A stretch of DNA of 64,000 nt from NCBI RefSeq assembly GCF_005747095.1, contig NZ_SWLG01000013.1:47446-111445 (forward strand), written 5' to 3'. Source of the DNA: Exobacillus caeni (lineage in GTDB: Bacteria > Bacillota > Bacilli > Bacillales > Guptibacillaceae). Shown piece by piece: positions 1 to 7,501 of the stretch; the stretch's first letter is position 1; each line of letters opens with the position of its first letter. The translations under genes were made by a program, and so were the position numbers. A model generated the notes under the pieces. That model did no database searches. It was not told the origin of the DNA and was given only the letters and a program-made list of their open reading frames with translations.

Positions 1-117
1 AATATAAAGGCAACGATGATCAAAAATGGCAGGCGAGAAAAAGAGCTCAACTGGTTTCCGTATACAGAGCAAACAGTTGATGGGCTAAGGAAGTTTATAA
101 AGTGGAAATTTAGATAA
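1..117 (+). CDS. C-terminal end of an unidentified protein
   Basis: Frame 1 is open from the window edge to a TAA at 115-117 and encodes the last 38 residues, ending KFIKWKFR. The tail is basic and has no motif I recognise. It lies 15 bp upstream of the CrtQ-like gene in the same direction, so it is probably part of the same carotenoid operon. Which carotenoid gene it is cannot be decided from this fragment. Confidence 0.6.
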   Translation, partial: NIKATMIKNGRREKELNWFPYTEQTVDGLRKFIKWKFR

Positions 118-132
118 GAAGGGAGTGTAAGC

Positions 133-1242
133 ATGGAATATCTATTGATCATCTTCTCTCTCTTAATAGGTGCACTTTTACTCTGGAAAGTACCATTTCC
201 GGTGATGCGAAGAACAGCTTCAAATGATAGAAACCGTAAACTGTCATTGATTATTCCGGCAAGGAACGAAGAGGAAAACCTATTACGTCTCCTTTCATCG
301 ATTGAACAACAAGACGATGCCATTCATGAAGTGATCGTGGTCGATGACCATTCGACAGACCGTACCGGGAACGTTGCGAAGTCGTTCGGAGCAAAGGTGA
401 TATGTCCAGGACCGCTCCCGGAAGGATGGTTCGGAAAGTCATGGGCATGCTGGAACGGTGCAAATCAAGCAACTGGAGACATCTTCCTGTTCCTTGATGC
501 CGATACGGAAATGGAAGCAGAGGGAATAGTGAAAATACTCGCTTCCTTTCCTGGGCAAGATCGGGTGATGGCGATCCATCCATACCATACCATTTCTGCT
601 GCTTATGAAAACCTCTCCGGAATTTTCAATCTGGTCACCATGATGGGAATAGGCGGTTTTCATGTTTTGCAGAAAAGAATTAAGCCTGCTGGTGCTTTCG
701 GGCAATGCCTGGTCTGCCGAAAAGATGATTATTTTAAAGTTGGCGGTCATGAGGAGATACGAGGTGAGCTTCTTGAAAATATGGAGCTCGGAAAAAGGTT
801 TCTAAAGCTTGGTTATGGAATAGATTGCTTTGGCGGAAAAGGTACCGTGTCGATGAGGATGTATCCGGAAGGCGTAAAGGAATTGATCAACGGCTGGAAG
901 AAAAGCTTTGCCTCAGGTGCCGATGCAACAAATCCCTTCTTGCTTTTCCTTATTATCATCTGGATTACAGGCGGGGTCTCGGTAAGCTTGATGCTTCCGC
1001 AAAACTTTGAATCTTTGAAGGTACTGTTCATAACTGCATCGTTGTATTTATTATTTGCAATGGAATTCTTCTGGATGCTAAGAAGAGCGGGGAATTTTAG
1101 CCTGTGGGCTGCTGCATTGTTTCCGGTTATGCTGTTTTTCTTTGTCGCAGTATTTATCTTTTCAATTTTTCAAACGTATTTTAAAAGGACAGTCTCATGG
1201 AAAGATCGAAGCATTTCAGTAGAAAAACGGAAGGGAGGATGA
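133..1242 (+). CDS. crtQ: CrtQ-like family 2 glycosyltransferase (carotenoid glycosylation)
   Basis: Predicted membrane glycosyltransferase that adds a sugar to a C30 carotenoid acid, as CrtQ does in staphyloxanthin synthesis. The 369-residue protein starts with a membrane helix (about 4-22). The GT2 domain follows with SLIIPARNEE near 38, a VVDDHST motif and the metal-binding FLDADTE near 120. The GWFGKSWAC and AIFNL/GIFNL-type stretches resemble remembered S. aureus CrtQ. Three or so membrane helices fill residues 270-355. The stop overlaps the start region of the CrtO-like gene, so the two are translationally coupled. The ribosome site is gaagggagtg. Substrate is inferred from family and neighbour. 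Confidence 0.8.
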   Translation: MEYLLIIFSLLIGALLLWKVPFPVMRRTASNDRNRKLSLIIPARNEEENLLRLLSSIEQQDDAIHEVIVVDDHSTDRTGNVAKSFGAKVICPGPLPEGWFGKSWACWNGANQATGDIFLFLDADTEMEAEGIVKILASFPGQDRVMAIHPYHTISAAYENLSGIFNLVTMMGIGGFHVLQKRIKPAGAFGQCLVCRKDDYFKVGGHEEIRGELLENMELGKRFLKLGYGIDCFGGKGTVSMRMYPEGVKELINGWKKSFASGADATNPFLLFLIIIWITGGVSVSLMLPQNFESLKVLFITASLYLLFAMEFFWMLRRAGNFSLWAAALFPVMLFFFVAVFIFSIFQTYFKRTVSWKDRSISVEKRKGG

Positions 1243-1247
1243 AACAG

Positions 1248-1790
1248 ATGGTCACTCTATCAACCGGTTGGACGTTAATCATCAATATTCTCGCATGGCC
1301 AATCATCCATCTTTCGTTCTCTTATTTTTGTTTGCATCTTAACAATCGCTATTTTACTGAAGATAACTGGTACTACAGGCAAAAGGATTGGGAAAAGTCA
1401 GGAGGAATTTACGAAAAGCTCGGAGTAAACAAATGGAAGACGATTGTTCCTGACGGTGGCGGGGTTTTTAAGGGCGGTTTCCGAAAAAAGAGGCTCCTGG
1501 GCAGAAGCGGTGAATACTTCCAAATGTTTATTCAGGAAACCCGCAGGGCTGAGTTCACCCACCTGATCTTAATTCCGCCATCGCTATTATTTTTTATCTG
1601 GAACACACTTGAGGTTGGTTTCATTATGGTAGCTTATGCACTCATCGTAAATATCCCATTCATCATCATCCAGCGTTACAATCGCTTTCGTTTTCAAAGA
1701 ATTCTTACAAGAAAACAACAGAAGCGAACAGCTCCAGGAAAGAAAGCTAAAATGAATAGTTCGTTTGATAAAAAGACGGTCCCTTATTGA
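1248..1790 (+). CDS. crtO: CrtO-like carotenoid acyltransferase
   Basis: Predicted glycosyl-4,4'-diaponeurosporenoate acyltransferase, the step after CrtQ in staphyloxanthin-type pigments. The protein (about 180 residues, against 165 in S. aureus) is membrane-bound. Family-like stretches are KWKTIVPDGGG, ETRRAEFTHLI and NIPFIIIQRYNRFRF. ATGs occur at 1197, 1239 and 1248. The AGGGAGG at 1232-1238 abuts the 1239 ATG but is well spaced (9 bp) for 1248, so 1248 is preferred. It overlaps the crtQ frame at its upstream side and ends at a terminator. It is the last gene of the carotenoid cluster. Confidence 0.75.
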   Translation: MVTLSTGWTLIINILAWPIIHLSFSYFCLHLNNRYFTEDNWYYRQKDWEKSGGIYEKLGVNKWKTIVPDGGGVFKGGFRKKRLLGRSGEYFQMFIQETRRAEFTHLILIPPSLLFFIWNTLEVGFIMVAYALIVNIPFIIIQRYNRFRFQRILTRKQQKRTAPGKKAKMNSSFDKKTVPY

Positions 1791-1799
1791 CCGTTTTTT
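1776..1799 (+). terminator. Intrinsic terminator after crtO
   Basis: ACGGTC at 1776-1781 pairs with GACCGT at 1789-1794 around a 7-nt loop, followed by a T run to 1799. The stop codon of the CrtO-like gene lies inside the hairpin. Confidence 0.8.
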
Positions 1800-1894
1800 G
1801 TTGGGAAAATGCTTGCAAATTCGGGTTGAAAAGTAGAATAATCAAAGGGAAGAGGATTACCGTGCAAGATATAAAATTGAATTGAGGAATAACG

Positions 1895-2842
1895 ATGCTA
1901 CTGAACGAAATTTCATCATATGAACAATACGAGTCTATGAAACATCAACAGGAGTACTGGGACCGGAAGATAGAAGAAATAATTATGCAAGAAAACATGA
2001 AGCTGCTACCGGTTCGGCGTTTTTCATACGGAGCTGCAATCGTCTACAGCTATGATGAACGCTATGTCTTCAAGCTGTATCCGTCATTTGAAAAAGACCA
2101 GTTTGAAAGAGAAAAAGAAGCCCTCGAAGCGATCAAAGGGCAGATAACTTCGGTCGAAACTCCGGAGCTTATCGCTGCCGGAAATTTTGAAGGCTGGGAT
2201 TATATCATCATGACGCAGCTTAAAGGGGACCTGTTGATTGATATATGGGATGGAATGACCTTTAAAGAAAAACAGTCATTGAGCGAAAGGCTGGGCAAAA
2301 CGATTAAAGAATTTCATCAGATTTCAGCCGTGAATCTGAAGGGGTTAAAGGTGGAATGGGACAGGTTTATTCAAGAACAGCTGCTCAACATGAAGGAACA
2401 TCATCAAAACCAACAGCTAAAAGATTATCTTTATGAGGAGCTCGATTCCTATGTTAAAGAGGAAACGATCGACTATCATCCGGATTTAAAGTTACTTACA
2501 GGGGAATACACCCCGTTTAACCTGATGATGAATAAAGTGGATGGAACCTGGAAGCTGACAGGCGTTATCGACTTCGCGGACTGTTTTGTGGGAGACGGTG
2601 ACTACGACTTACTCGGACCGATCCTATTCATGTATAAAGGGGACGAAGAACTGATCAGACGTTTTTTGCATGCCTACGGTTATGGGGAGAATGATCTTAA
2701 TGAAAATTTCCGAAAGAAGCTAATGACGTATACGCTGCTCCACCGGTACAGTGATATCAACTATTTTATCTCGCTTAATAAGCGGGCGGGTGCGGTTCGG
2801 AGTTTGGAAGAGCTTGGGAAGGTGTTTTTTGGTTTTGGATGA
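1895..2842 (+). CDS. APH/choline-kinase-fold protein with altered catalytic loop
   Basis: A 315-residue protein of the aminoglycoside phosphotransferase (APH) fold. It shows the N-lobe lysine strand (YVFKLYPSFEKD), the hinge-like YIIMTQLKGDLL and the metal-binding GVIDFADCFVGDGDYDL. The Brenner motif, usually HGDxxxxN, reads TGEYTPFN: the His and catalytic Asp are replaced by Thr and Glu while the Asn is kept. Small-molecule kinase activity is therefore uncertain. It is a single gene after the carotenoid terminator and before a convergent NERD gene. The 21-bp repeat array follows 53 bp after its stop. The natural substrate is unknown. Confidence 0.75.
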   Translation: MLLNEISSYEQYESMKHQQEYWDRKIEEIIMQENMKLLPVRRFSYGAAIVYSYDERYVFKLYPSFEKDQFEREKEALEAIKGQITSVETPELIAAGNFEGWDYIIMTQLKGDLLIDIWDGMTFKEKQSLSERLGKTIKEFHQISAVNLKGLKVEWDRFIQEQLLNMKEHHQNQQLKDYLYEELDSYVKEETIDYHPDLKLLTGEYTPFNLMMNKVDGTWKLTGVIDFADCFVGDGDYDLLGPILFMYKGDEELIRRFLHAYGYGENDLNENFRKKLMTYTLLHRYSDINYFISLNKRAGAVRSLEELGKVFFGFG

Positions 2843-2895
2843 GGGGTTAGTATATAGATTCGAATTTTAAGGTTTGTTTTTTTATTGGGGGAAGT

Positions 2896-3063
2896 TTGTT
2901 CTGGTTTCAGGTTAGCTTATGCTGGTTTCAGAAATACTTATTCTAGGTTCATCGAAGGTTATTCTTTATTCGAATAAGCTTATTCTTGTTTCGGAGAATT
3001 TTATTCTAGTTTCAGAAAAAAATATTCTAGATTCAGAGAGATTTATTCGTGTTTCAAAGGCAT
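2896..3063 (+). repeat. Array of eight degenerate 21-bp tandem repeats (array 1)
   Basis: Eight consecutive units begin at 2896, 2917, 2938, 2959, 2980, 3001, 3022 and 3043, each exactly 21 bp. The core is TTATTCTAGTTTCAG followed by six variable bases. Units differ by substitutions, with no insertions or deletions that break the period. The array fills the gap between two convergent genes and contains TAG in the + frame, so it is not coding. It resembles array 2 at 39323-39469 in unit length and core. Confidence 0.85.
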
Positions 3064-3085
3064 TTTTCATCAAATGCATTAATTG

Positions 3086-4060
3086 TTAACTGAAAGAGTA
3101 ATGATATATTCTGTCTTTCTTGTTTCCGGTTTGTGGTAATTCCATCTTCTTTAGGAAAGTTGTTACTAAGTCTTTTTTATTGGAGTGAAGTCCCAAAAAC
3201 TCCCGACATTCCCTATTAGTTATCGAATGATGAACAAGAAGATAATCCATAATTGCTTGCTTGTGACTTGTTCTTGAATGGATCTTACAGTTGGGACAAA
3301 ACCAGGTCCTATGCTTTCGCACCATGGAAAATCTTGAACATTCCGGGCATTGCACTCCGTTCATCAAGTCCTTTGAAGTTAAACCATAACTGGACAAAAT
3401 ATCTATTTCCGCAGGCTGATGATTAGAAATTAAAAGATTGCACAAATGCTGGATGCCGTTCTTATCAAGATGCTTCTGTTGATGTTTTGATTCAATTTCT
3501 TTAATTTTATCGATCACATTTTCTAAATGGGTAACTTTCCTATAAACAACTGGATTTTCTTTATCTGCTTTTAAAACAGCTGTTGGATTACTGATCACGA
3601 TGAGGTCTTCAATAGGAAGAGGTTGAAACTGATGCTTTTCCAACCATTGATATAGTTGGATTTTTTGGCGTTGGGTTTGAAAGAGGGGGTTCTGATATCG
3701 TTCCTCTCTATCGTGTTGCGTACGAATAAACTGGTTAAAATCATTATCAAATAGCAGAGTCCCGTTAATATTTTTCACTTCAAGAATGACAATAACTTTA
3801 GACGTAACTACAAGACTATCGATCTGAAAAAAGCGATTGGAAATTCGAAGCCTAACATCGTTAATTATCCAATAATCTTTTTGCGGCAGAAGGCTTAAAA
3901 AGTAATCCAAATTCTGCTCTCCCCTGAAACCAGCCTTTCTTTTAGCTGAGTCTTCTTGTATCTCTTGATATTTATTGTGATTCTCAGGCAGCCTTCTTTC
4001 CAGCACTTCATTCATTAAAATCCTTACTGGCATTTTTCTTTTCTTTAATATCAAACGCAT
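3086..4060 (-). CDS. NERD-domain protein with C-terminal zinc ribbon
   Basis: A 324-residue protein. The N-terminal half carries a nuclease-related (NERD) domain: GFRGEQNLDYFL, then QIDSLVVTSKVIVILEVKN with the Asp and Glu-x-Lys expected of PD-(D/E)XK-like nucleases. A C-terminal zinc ribbon has CPECSRF and CPNCKIH pairs near residues 245 and 265, followed by a helical tail that may bind DNA. The family is widespread in Bacillus but its function is not established; a role in DNA processing is inference. The gene is monocistronic and convergent with the APH-fold gene. Its start ATG follows aagggaacg, a modest ribosome site. Confidence 0.75.
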   Translation of the reverse strand: MRLILKKRKMPVRILMNEVLERRLPENHNKYQEIQEDSAKRKAGFRGEQNLDYFLSLLPQKDYWIINDVRLRISNRFFQIDSLVVTSKVIVILEVKNINGTLLFDNDFNQFIRTQHDREERYQNPLFQTQRQKIQLYQWLEKHQFQPLPIEDLIVISNPTAVLKADKENPVVYRKVTHLENVIDKIKEIESKHQQKHLDKNGIQHLCNLLISNHQPAEIDILSSYGLTSKDLMNGVQCPECSRFSMVRKHRTWFCPNCKIHSRTSHKQAIMDYLLVHHSITNRECREFLGLHSNKKDLVTTFLKKMELPQTGNKKDRIYHYSFS

Positions 4061-4126
4061 CGTTCCCTTCTGTTTATGCTGAATAGTAATTTCGAGTAAA
4101 AAAATAAATTTCCTCCAACAATAAAA

Positions 4127-4167
4127 AACAAAAACAAACCGGCATTCACCGCGGTTTGTTTTTGTTT
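4127..4167 (-). terminator. Terminator of the small Fbp-like gene
   Basis: An imperfect long hairpin pairs ACAAAAACAAACCG with CGGTTTGTTTTTGT. Read on the minus strand it ends in a T-rich tail, just after the stop of the Fbp-like gene. Confidence 0.75.
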
Positions 4168-4342
4168 AAGTATATTTTTTAATTTTCTGCTTCACTTTAT
4201 TATATTCATGTTTTAATTCTTCCATGGATGCTTCGTAAAGCTGTTTGCCATCAGGCATTTTGTAAAGCTGAAAGTTGATCAATTCGTTGATAAGCTGGTC
4301 TTTTTCTAAAAGTCCATTCCGAGCTAACTCAGGCATCAACAT
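4166..4342 (-). CDS. Fur-regulated basic protein-like small protein
   Basis: A 58-residue ORF (or 56 from the second ATG at 4336) preceded by an AAGGAGG ribosome site. The sequence LINFQLYKMPDGKQLYEASMEEL matches, from memory, the pattern of the Fbp family of B. subtilis: a LIxxGIYK-like stretch, then DxxQLYELTLxELE. In B. subtilis Fbp proteins act with the FsrA small RNA in the iron-sparing response. I do not see a clear Fur box upstream, so iron control is not shown here. It has its own terminator. The function is inferred from short similarity only. Confidence 0.7.
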   Translation of the reverse strand: MLMPELARNGLLEKDQLINELINFQLYKMPDGKQLYEASMEELKHEYNKVKQKIKKYT

Positions 4343-4663
4343 TCAACCTCCTTTTTTAAAGTTTAATTCTAGGGGTGTTTTGAGAGGCCAAAAAACGAAA
4401 CCACTGTATTATACCTTTTATTTTTGCACCATAAACCTCTTTTTGCATATATATACTTTTCGTTATAAAGCTGTAAAACCAACCTATTTTGGAAGGAATC
4501 TTGTATATTGGGAGAGAATTGATGGAGTATTCGAGTAGACAGGTGAATAAAATAAAATCAGGGACATACTTTATAACAAATAAACAGGACAATTTGTTCC
4601 TACTTGAAATATGATTACTTTCTAAAAAATCCTGCATGTTTACTTTGATAGAGGGGGATATCC
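4343..4663. other. Intergenic region with no recognisable gene
   Basis: This 321-bp gap between divergent genes must hold the promoters of the Fbp-like and LOG-family genes. Both strands carry AT-rich stretches, but I cannot name a well-spaced promoter pair. The two ORFs that cross it have no ribosome site and no family look. Confidence 0.5.
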
Positions 4664-5260
4664 ATGGCTAATCAACTAAAGAAGCTTTGCGTGTTTTGTG
4701 GGTCAAGCCCTGGCAAGAGTGAAATATACATGGAGAAAGTCAAGCTTCTTGGTAATGAGTTTGCTTCCCAAAATATCGCTCTTGTCTATGGTGGCGGGAA
4801 CGTTGGATTGATGGGAGAAATTTCTCGGGCGGTACTTGAAGACGGGGGAAATGTGACAGGGGTTATCCCAAAAAAGATATACGAGAATGTTGAACACGTG
4901 GAATTAACGGAGCTGTTCGTCGTTGATACGATGCATGAACGGAAAGCCAAAATGTATGAGATCGCCGATGGATTTATCGCGATGCCAGGCGGTGTGGGGA
5001 CGCTTGAAGAACTGGCAGAAGTGATCACCTGGTATCAGCTTGGCTACCATAATAAACCGGTCGGCCTCTATAATATCGACGGCTATTATGAGGGCCTTCT
5101 TGATCTGTTCGAGCATATGATCGAAGAAGGGTTCATGAAAAGGCAAAACATCCAGAGCATTATCGTGGACGATGATCCGGTTCAACTGCTTCGGAAAATG
5201 GAAAATGTGCAGGTCCAGAATATCGATAAATACAAAGACAGATTTACAGATAAGTTATAA
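4664..5260 (+). CDS. LOG-family (TIGR00730) Rossmann-fold protein
   Basis: A 198-residue cytosolic protein of the LOG/lysine-decarboxylase-like family, resembling B. subtilis YvdD. It has the nucleotide-binding GGGNVGLMG near 45 and the signature MPGGVGTLEEL near 108, with MHERKAKM between. Characterised members release free bases from nucleotide 5'-monophosphates (phosphoribohydrolase); the substrate here is not known. Its ribosome site GAGGGGG precedes the ATG. It is a single gene: a hairpin terminator follows at 5390. Confidence 0.85.
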   Translation: MANQLKKLCVFCGSSPGKSEIYMEKVKLLGNEFASQNIALVYGGGNVGLMGEISRAVLEDGGNVTGVIPKKIYENVEHVELTELFVVDTMHERKAKMYEIADGFIAMPGGVGTLEELAEVITWYQLGYHNKPVGLYNIDGYYEGLLDLFEHMIEEGFMKRQNIQSIIVDDDPVQLLRKMENVQVQNIDKYKDRFTDKL

Positions 5261-5389
5261 AGGTAAACTGGCTTTAGCGAGCCGGGAAAATAAACCGGTT
5301 GCTGAGATCCTGGAAGAAATTTTGGCAGAGATCAAAAGTCGAAAAGAGGCCAGGGTATAGGAAGGGATACAGATAAAGTAAGCATGTTG

Positions 5390-5420
5390 GTCAGGCCGAA
5401 GTTGGTCTGGCTTATTTTGT
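5390..5420 (+). terminator. Terminator after LOG-family gene
   Basis: GTCAGGCC (5390-5397) pairs with GGTCTGGC (5404-5411) with two G-U pairs and a 6-nt loop, followed by a T-rich tail. Confidence 0.65.
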
Positions 5421-5602
5421 TTTCCAGGGTAGGCATAAAGAGGGGGATTCATGGAAAAAAATAGCTTCTTCCTGCTACGAAAGGATTCCTTTTAAATTTG
5501 AAAAGATAGATACTACTTCTCAATTGATGGAAATAAGGTTTTACCAGATTTTAAGGGTGGTAGTCTACAAGAGGAATAAAAAGGTAAAGGAGGAAGGTAA
5601 TA

Positions 5603-6223
5603 GTGAAAAAAGTAATTGCATGTTTTTTGTCACTGCTCTTGTCTGTGTCTATGTTGGTTCCGGCAACAAATGTTAGTGCGGCCTCTTTATTGAAGACTGG
5701 CAGTTCTGGAGAAGACGTGGCGACTTTGCAAACACAACTGCATAAAATGGGGTTCTTTAAGACAACAGTGAACGGATATTATGACCGTGTCACAAAACAG
5801 GCCATAGAAAAATTCCAGAAAGAAAGAGGCCTTGTTGTGGATGGGATTGCAGGCCCGATGACGTTAGGGGCGGTTGAAAACATAAACGAAATAGCTCATA
5901 TTGTCCATGGCGAAGCAAGAGGGGAAACATATGAAGGGCAAGTGGCAGTCGCTGCAGTCATTTTGAACAGGGTAGAATCCGACAAGTTTCCTGATTCGAT
6001 AAAAAATGTAATCTATCAAGAGAATGCTTTTTCAGCAGTAAATGACGGACAGTATAGGCTGCCGCCAGATCACTATGCTTATCGTGCCACGATCGATGCG
6101 TTAAATGGATGGGATCCTTCCCGTGGTTCAACCTATTACTATAATCCTGATATCGCGACAGACGAATGGATATTTACACGCACGACAGTAAAATCGATAC
6201 ATAACCATGTGTTTGCCAGGTGA
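5603..6223 (+). CDS. SleB/YkvT-like cell wall hydrolase
   Basis: A secreted peptidoglycan hydrolase of 206 residues starting at GTG with an AAAGGAGG ribosome site. The order is signal peptide (1-27, ending VSAA), one peptidoglycan-binding repeat (about 30-90, LKTGSSGEDVATLQTQL), then a Hydrolase_2 (SleB) catalytic domain (about 97-206) with HGEARGE carrying the expected catalytic Glu. SleB is a lytic transglycosylase that degrades spore cortex at germination. The length is nearer to the shorter paralogue YkvT than to SleB (about 305). No ypeB gene follows, which argues for a YkvT-like role. Confidence 0.85.
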   Translation: MKKVIACFLSLLLSVSMLVPATNVSAASLLKTGSSGEDVATLQTQLHKMGFFKTTVNGYYDRVTKQAIEKFQKERGLVVDGIAGPMTLGAVENINEIAHIVHGEARGETYEGQVAVAAVILNRVESDKFPDSIKNVIYQENAFSAVNDGQYRLPPDHYAYRATIDALNGWDPSRGSTYYYNPDIATDEWIFTRTTVKSIHNHVFAR

Positions 6224-6345
6224 ACACCAGATGAAGGAAGTATACCGATTCTTCTCCCATGCGGCACACTGTTTAATCGAACTTCAGCAGGGTACTATTT
6301 TTATGGTTACCTTTAGTCTGACTTTTGCTGGAAAGGAGGACGGGA

Positions 6346-6507
6346 ATGGATAATCTAAAAGAGTATGATCCAACAAAAGGAAAAAACGAGGAAAAGCAGA
6401 AAGAAAGGAAAAAGCTAATGAAAATAGGCTCTGTCGCCTTTCTCGTCGGAGGAGGAATCGGTGCTGTGACCGGTATTCTTTTCGTTCCGAGAAAAGGAAG
6501 AACTTAG
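6346..6507 (+). CDS. Small YtxH-like membrane protein
   Basis: A 53-residue protein starting at the ATG after AAAGGAGG. It has a very charged N-terminus (KGKNEEKQKERKK) and one glycine-rich membrane helix (VAFLVGGGIGAVTGILF) ending in PRKG. This matches the short YtxH pattern, in which a Gly-zipper helix precedes APKSGKE. The next gene, 95 bp downstream, contains the same module, so both may belong to one stress-related unit. Function unknown. Confidence 0.7.
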   Translation: MDNLKEYDPTKGKNEEKQKERKKLMKIGSVAFLVGGGIGAVTGILFVPRKGRT

Positions 6508-6602
6508 CAAAATGGGGAAATGAAGAACTAACCGAAAGTTTACGAGTTTTCAGAACCGGGTATTGCTATTAGAAGTTATCTATTGTGAAAGGAGAATGGT
6601 CA

Positions 6603-7442
6603 ATGGCTAAAGTGGCAGTAGAAGAACCGCTTACTGATGTTCACCAACAACTGTTAGAAAAAGGGTTTAAGGCGAAAATGTTTCGCAATGAAGAAAAACT
6701 AAAAAAAGTTGATTGCTGTGTTGTCCGAGGAAAAGAGGACCTGTTAGATGACAGAAACTTGAAGAATACTCCCATTGTTGAAGCGAGGGGACGTTCTGTA
6801 CACGAGATCGTTTCGGAAGTGCAACAGCATATTGACAGGCAACAGAGTGGCAAGGACTATGGCAAGAAGCAGGCTGCAAAGGGACTGACAACAGGTTTGG
6901 TAACAGGAACTGTTATCGGAGCAACTGCTGGATTGCTGTTTGCCCCAAAAAGCGGGAAAGAAATGCGCAAGGATATCGCTGATGTATCTAAACAGGCAAA
7001 AGAAAAAACAACAGAAGTTGCCAGTACGGTAAAAGAAAAATCTTCTTCCATGAAAAATACGGTTAGCGAGAAGACGCAAGACGCCAAAGAAAAGGTCAAT
7101 AAAGCGAAGGATAAAGTGACAGAAGCCGGCTCTAAAGTGAGCGAAAAGTTGAAAAGTAAATCATCCGGCTCTGAATCTAACACACAGGGGACCGGACTAA
7201 AAGTTGCTGTTGAACAACCGCTCACAGATGTAAAACAGGAACTTGAGAATAAAGGTTATGAAGTGGAAATGTTTAGAAATGAAGAAGATATCAATATGGA
7301 TTTTGACTGCTGTGTTGCCCGAGGAAAAGAGGATCTTTCAGATAACACATTGAACGGCATGCCTGTTGTTGAAGCGAGAGGGCTTTCTGTAAATGATATC
7401 GTTAAAGAGGTGCAGGATCACCTTGACAGGCAGCGTGCATAA
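6603..7442 (+). CDS. UPF0180-YtxH/coiled-coil-UPF0180 fusion protein
   Basis: A 279-residue protein with duplicated ends. An UPF0180 (YkuS-like) domain at about 1-78 carries VAVEEPLTDV, DCCVVRGKEDLL and IVEARGRSVHEIV. A Gly-rich YtxH helix at about 95-115 ends LLFAPKSGKEMR. A Lys/Glu-rich LEA-like coiled coil fills 120-200. A second UPF0180 copy at about 203-279 has VAVEQPLTDV and FDCCVARGKEDL. UPF0180 proteins in B. subtilis are single-domain and cytosolic. The ATG at 6603 is chosen because AAAGGAG lies 8 bp upstream. The function is unknown; a membrane-linked stress role is a guess from the YtxH/LEA part. Confidence 0.8.
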   Translation: MAKVAVEEPLTDVHQQLLEKGFKAKMFRNEEKLKKVDCCVVRGKEDLLDDRNLKNTPIVEARGRSVHEIVSEVQQHIDRQQSGKDYGKKQAAKGLTTGLVTGTVIGATAGLLFAPKSGKEMRKDIADVSKQAKEKTTEVASTVKEKSSSMKNTVSEKTQDAKEKVNKAKDKVTEAGSKVSEKLKSKSSGSESNTQGTGLKVAVEQPLTDVKQELENKGYEVEMFRNEEDINMDFDCCVARGKEDLSDNTLNGMPVVEARGLSVNDIVKEVQDHLDRQRA

Positions 7443-7464
7443 AAAATATAAAGAATGATAAAAG

Positions 7465-7495
7465 AGGCTACCTGGTTATCAGGAGCCTTTTTTTC
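7465..7495. terminator. Terminator between convergent genes
   Basis: AGGCT(A)CCTG (7465-7474) pairs with CAGGAGCCT (7480-7488), with one bulged A and a 5-nt loop, then a seven-T run. It ends the UPF0180 fusion gene and may also serve citA from the other side. Confidence 0.8.
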
Positions 7496-7501
7496 TTTTC
7501 G

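Noticed and set aside
2896..3063. CRISPR array considered for the 21-bp repeats (also 39323-39469).
   Set aside because: Units are contiguous with no spacers, are only 21 bp and are degenerate; no cas genes in the window.
4275..4538. 87-codon + ORF antisense to the Fbp-like gene.
   Set aside because: No ribosome site or family; shadow of the minus-strand gene plus AT-rich DNA.
5172..5360. 62-codon ORF overlapping the end of the LOG-family gene, ending EILEEILAEIKSRKEARV.
   Set aside because: The C-terminal half looks protein-like, but its ATG lies inside the LOG gene and no ribosome site or start fits the downstream part. It may be a remnant.
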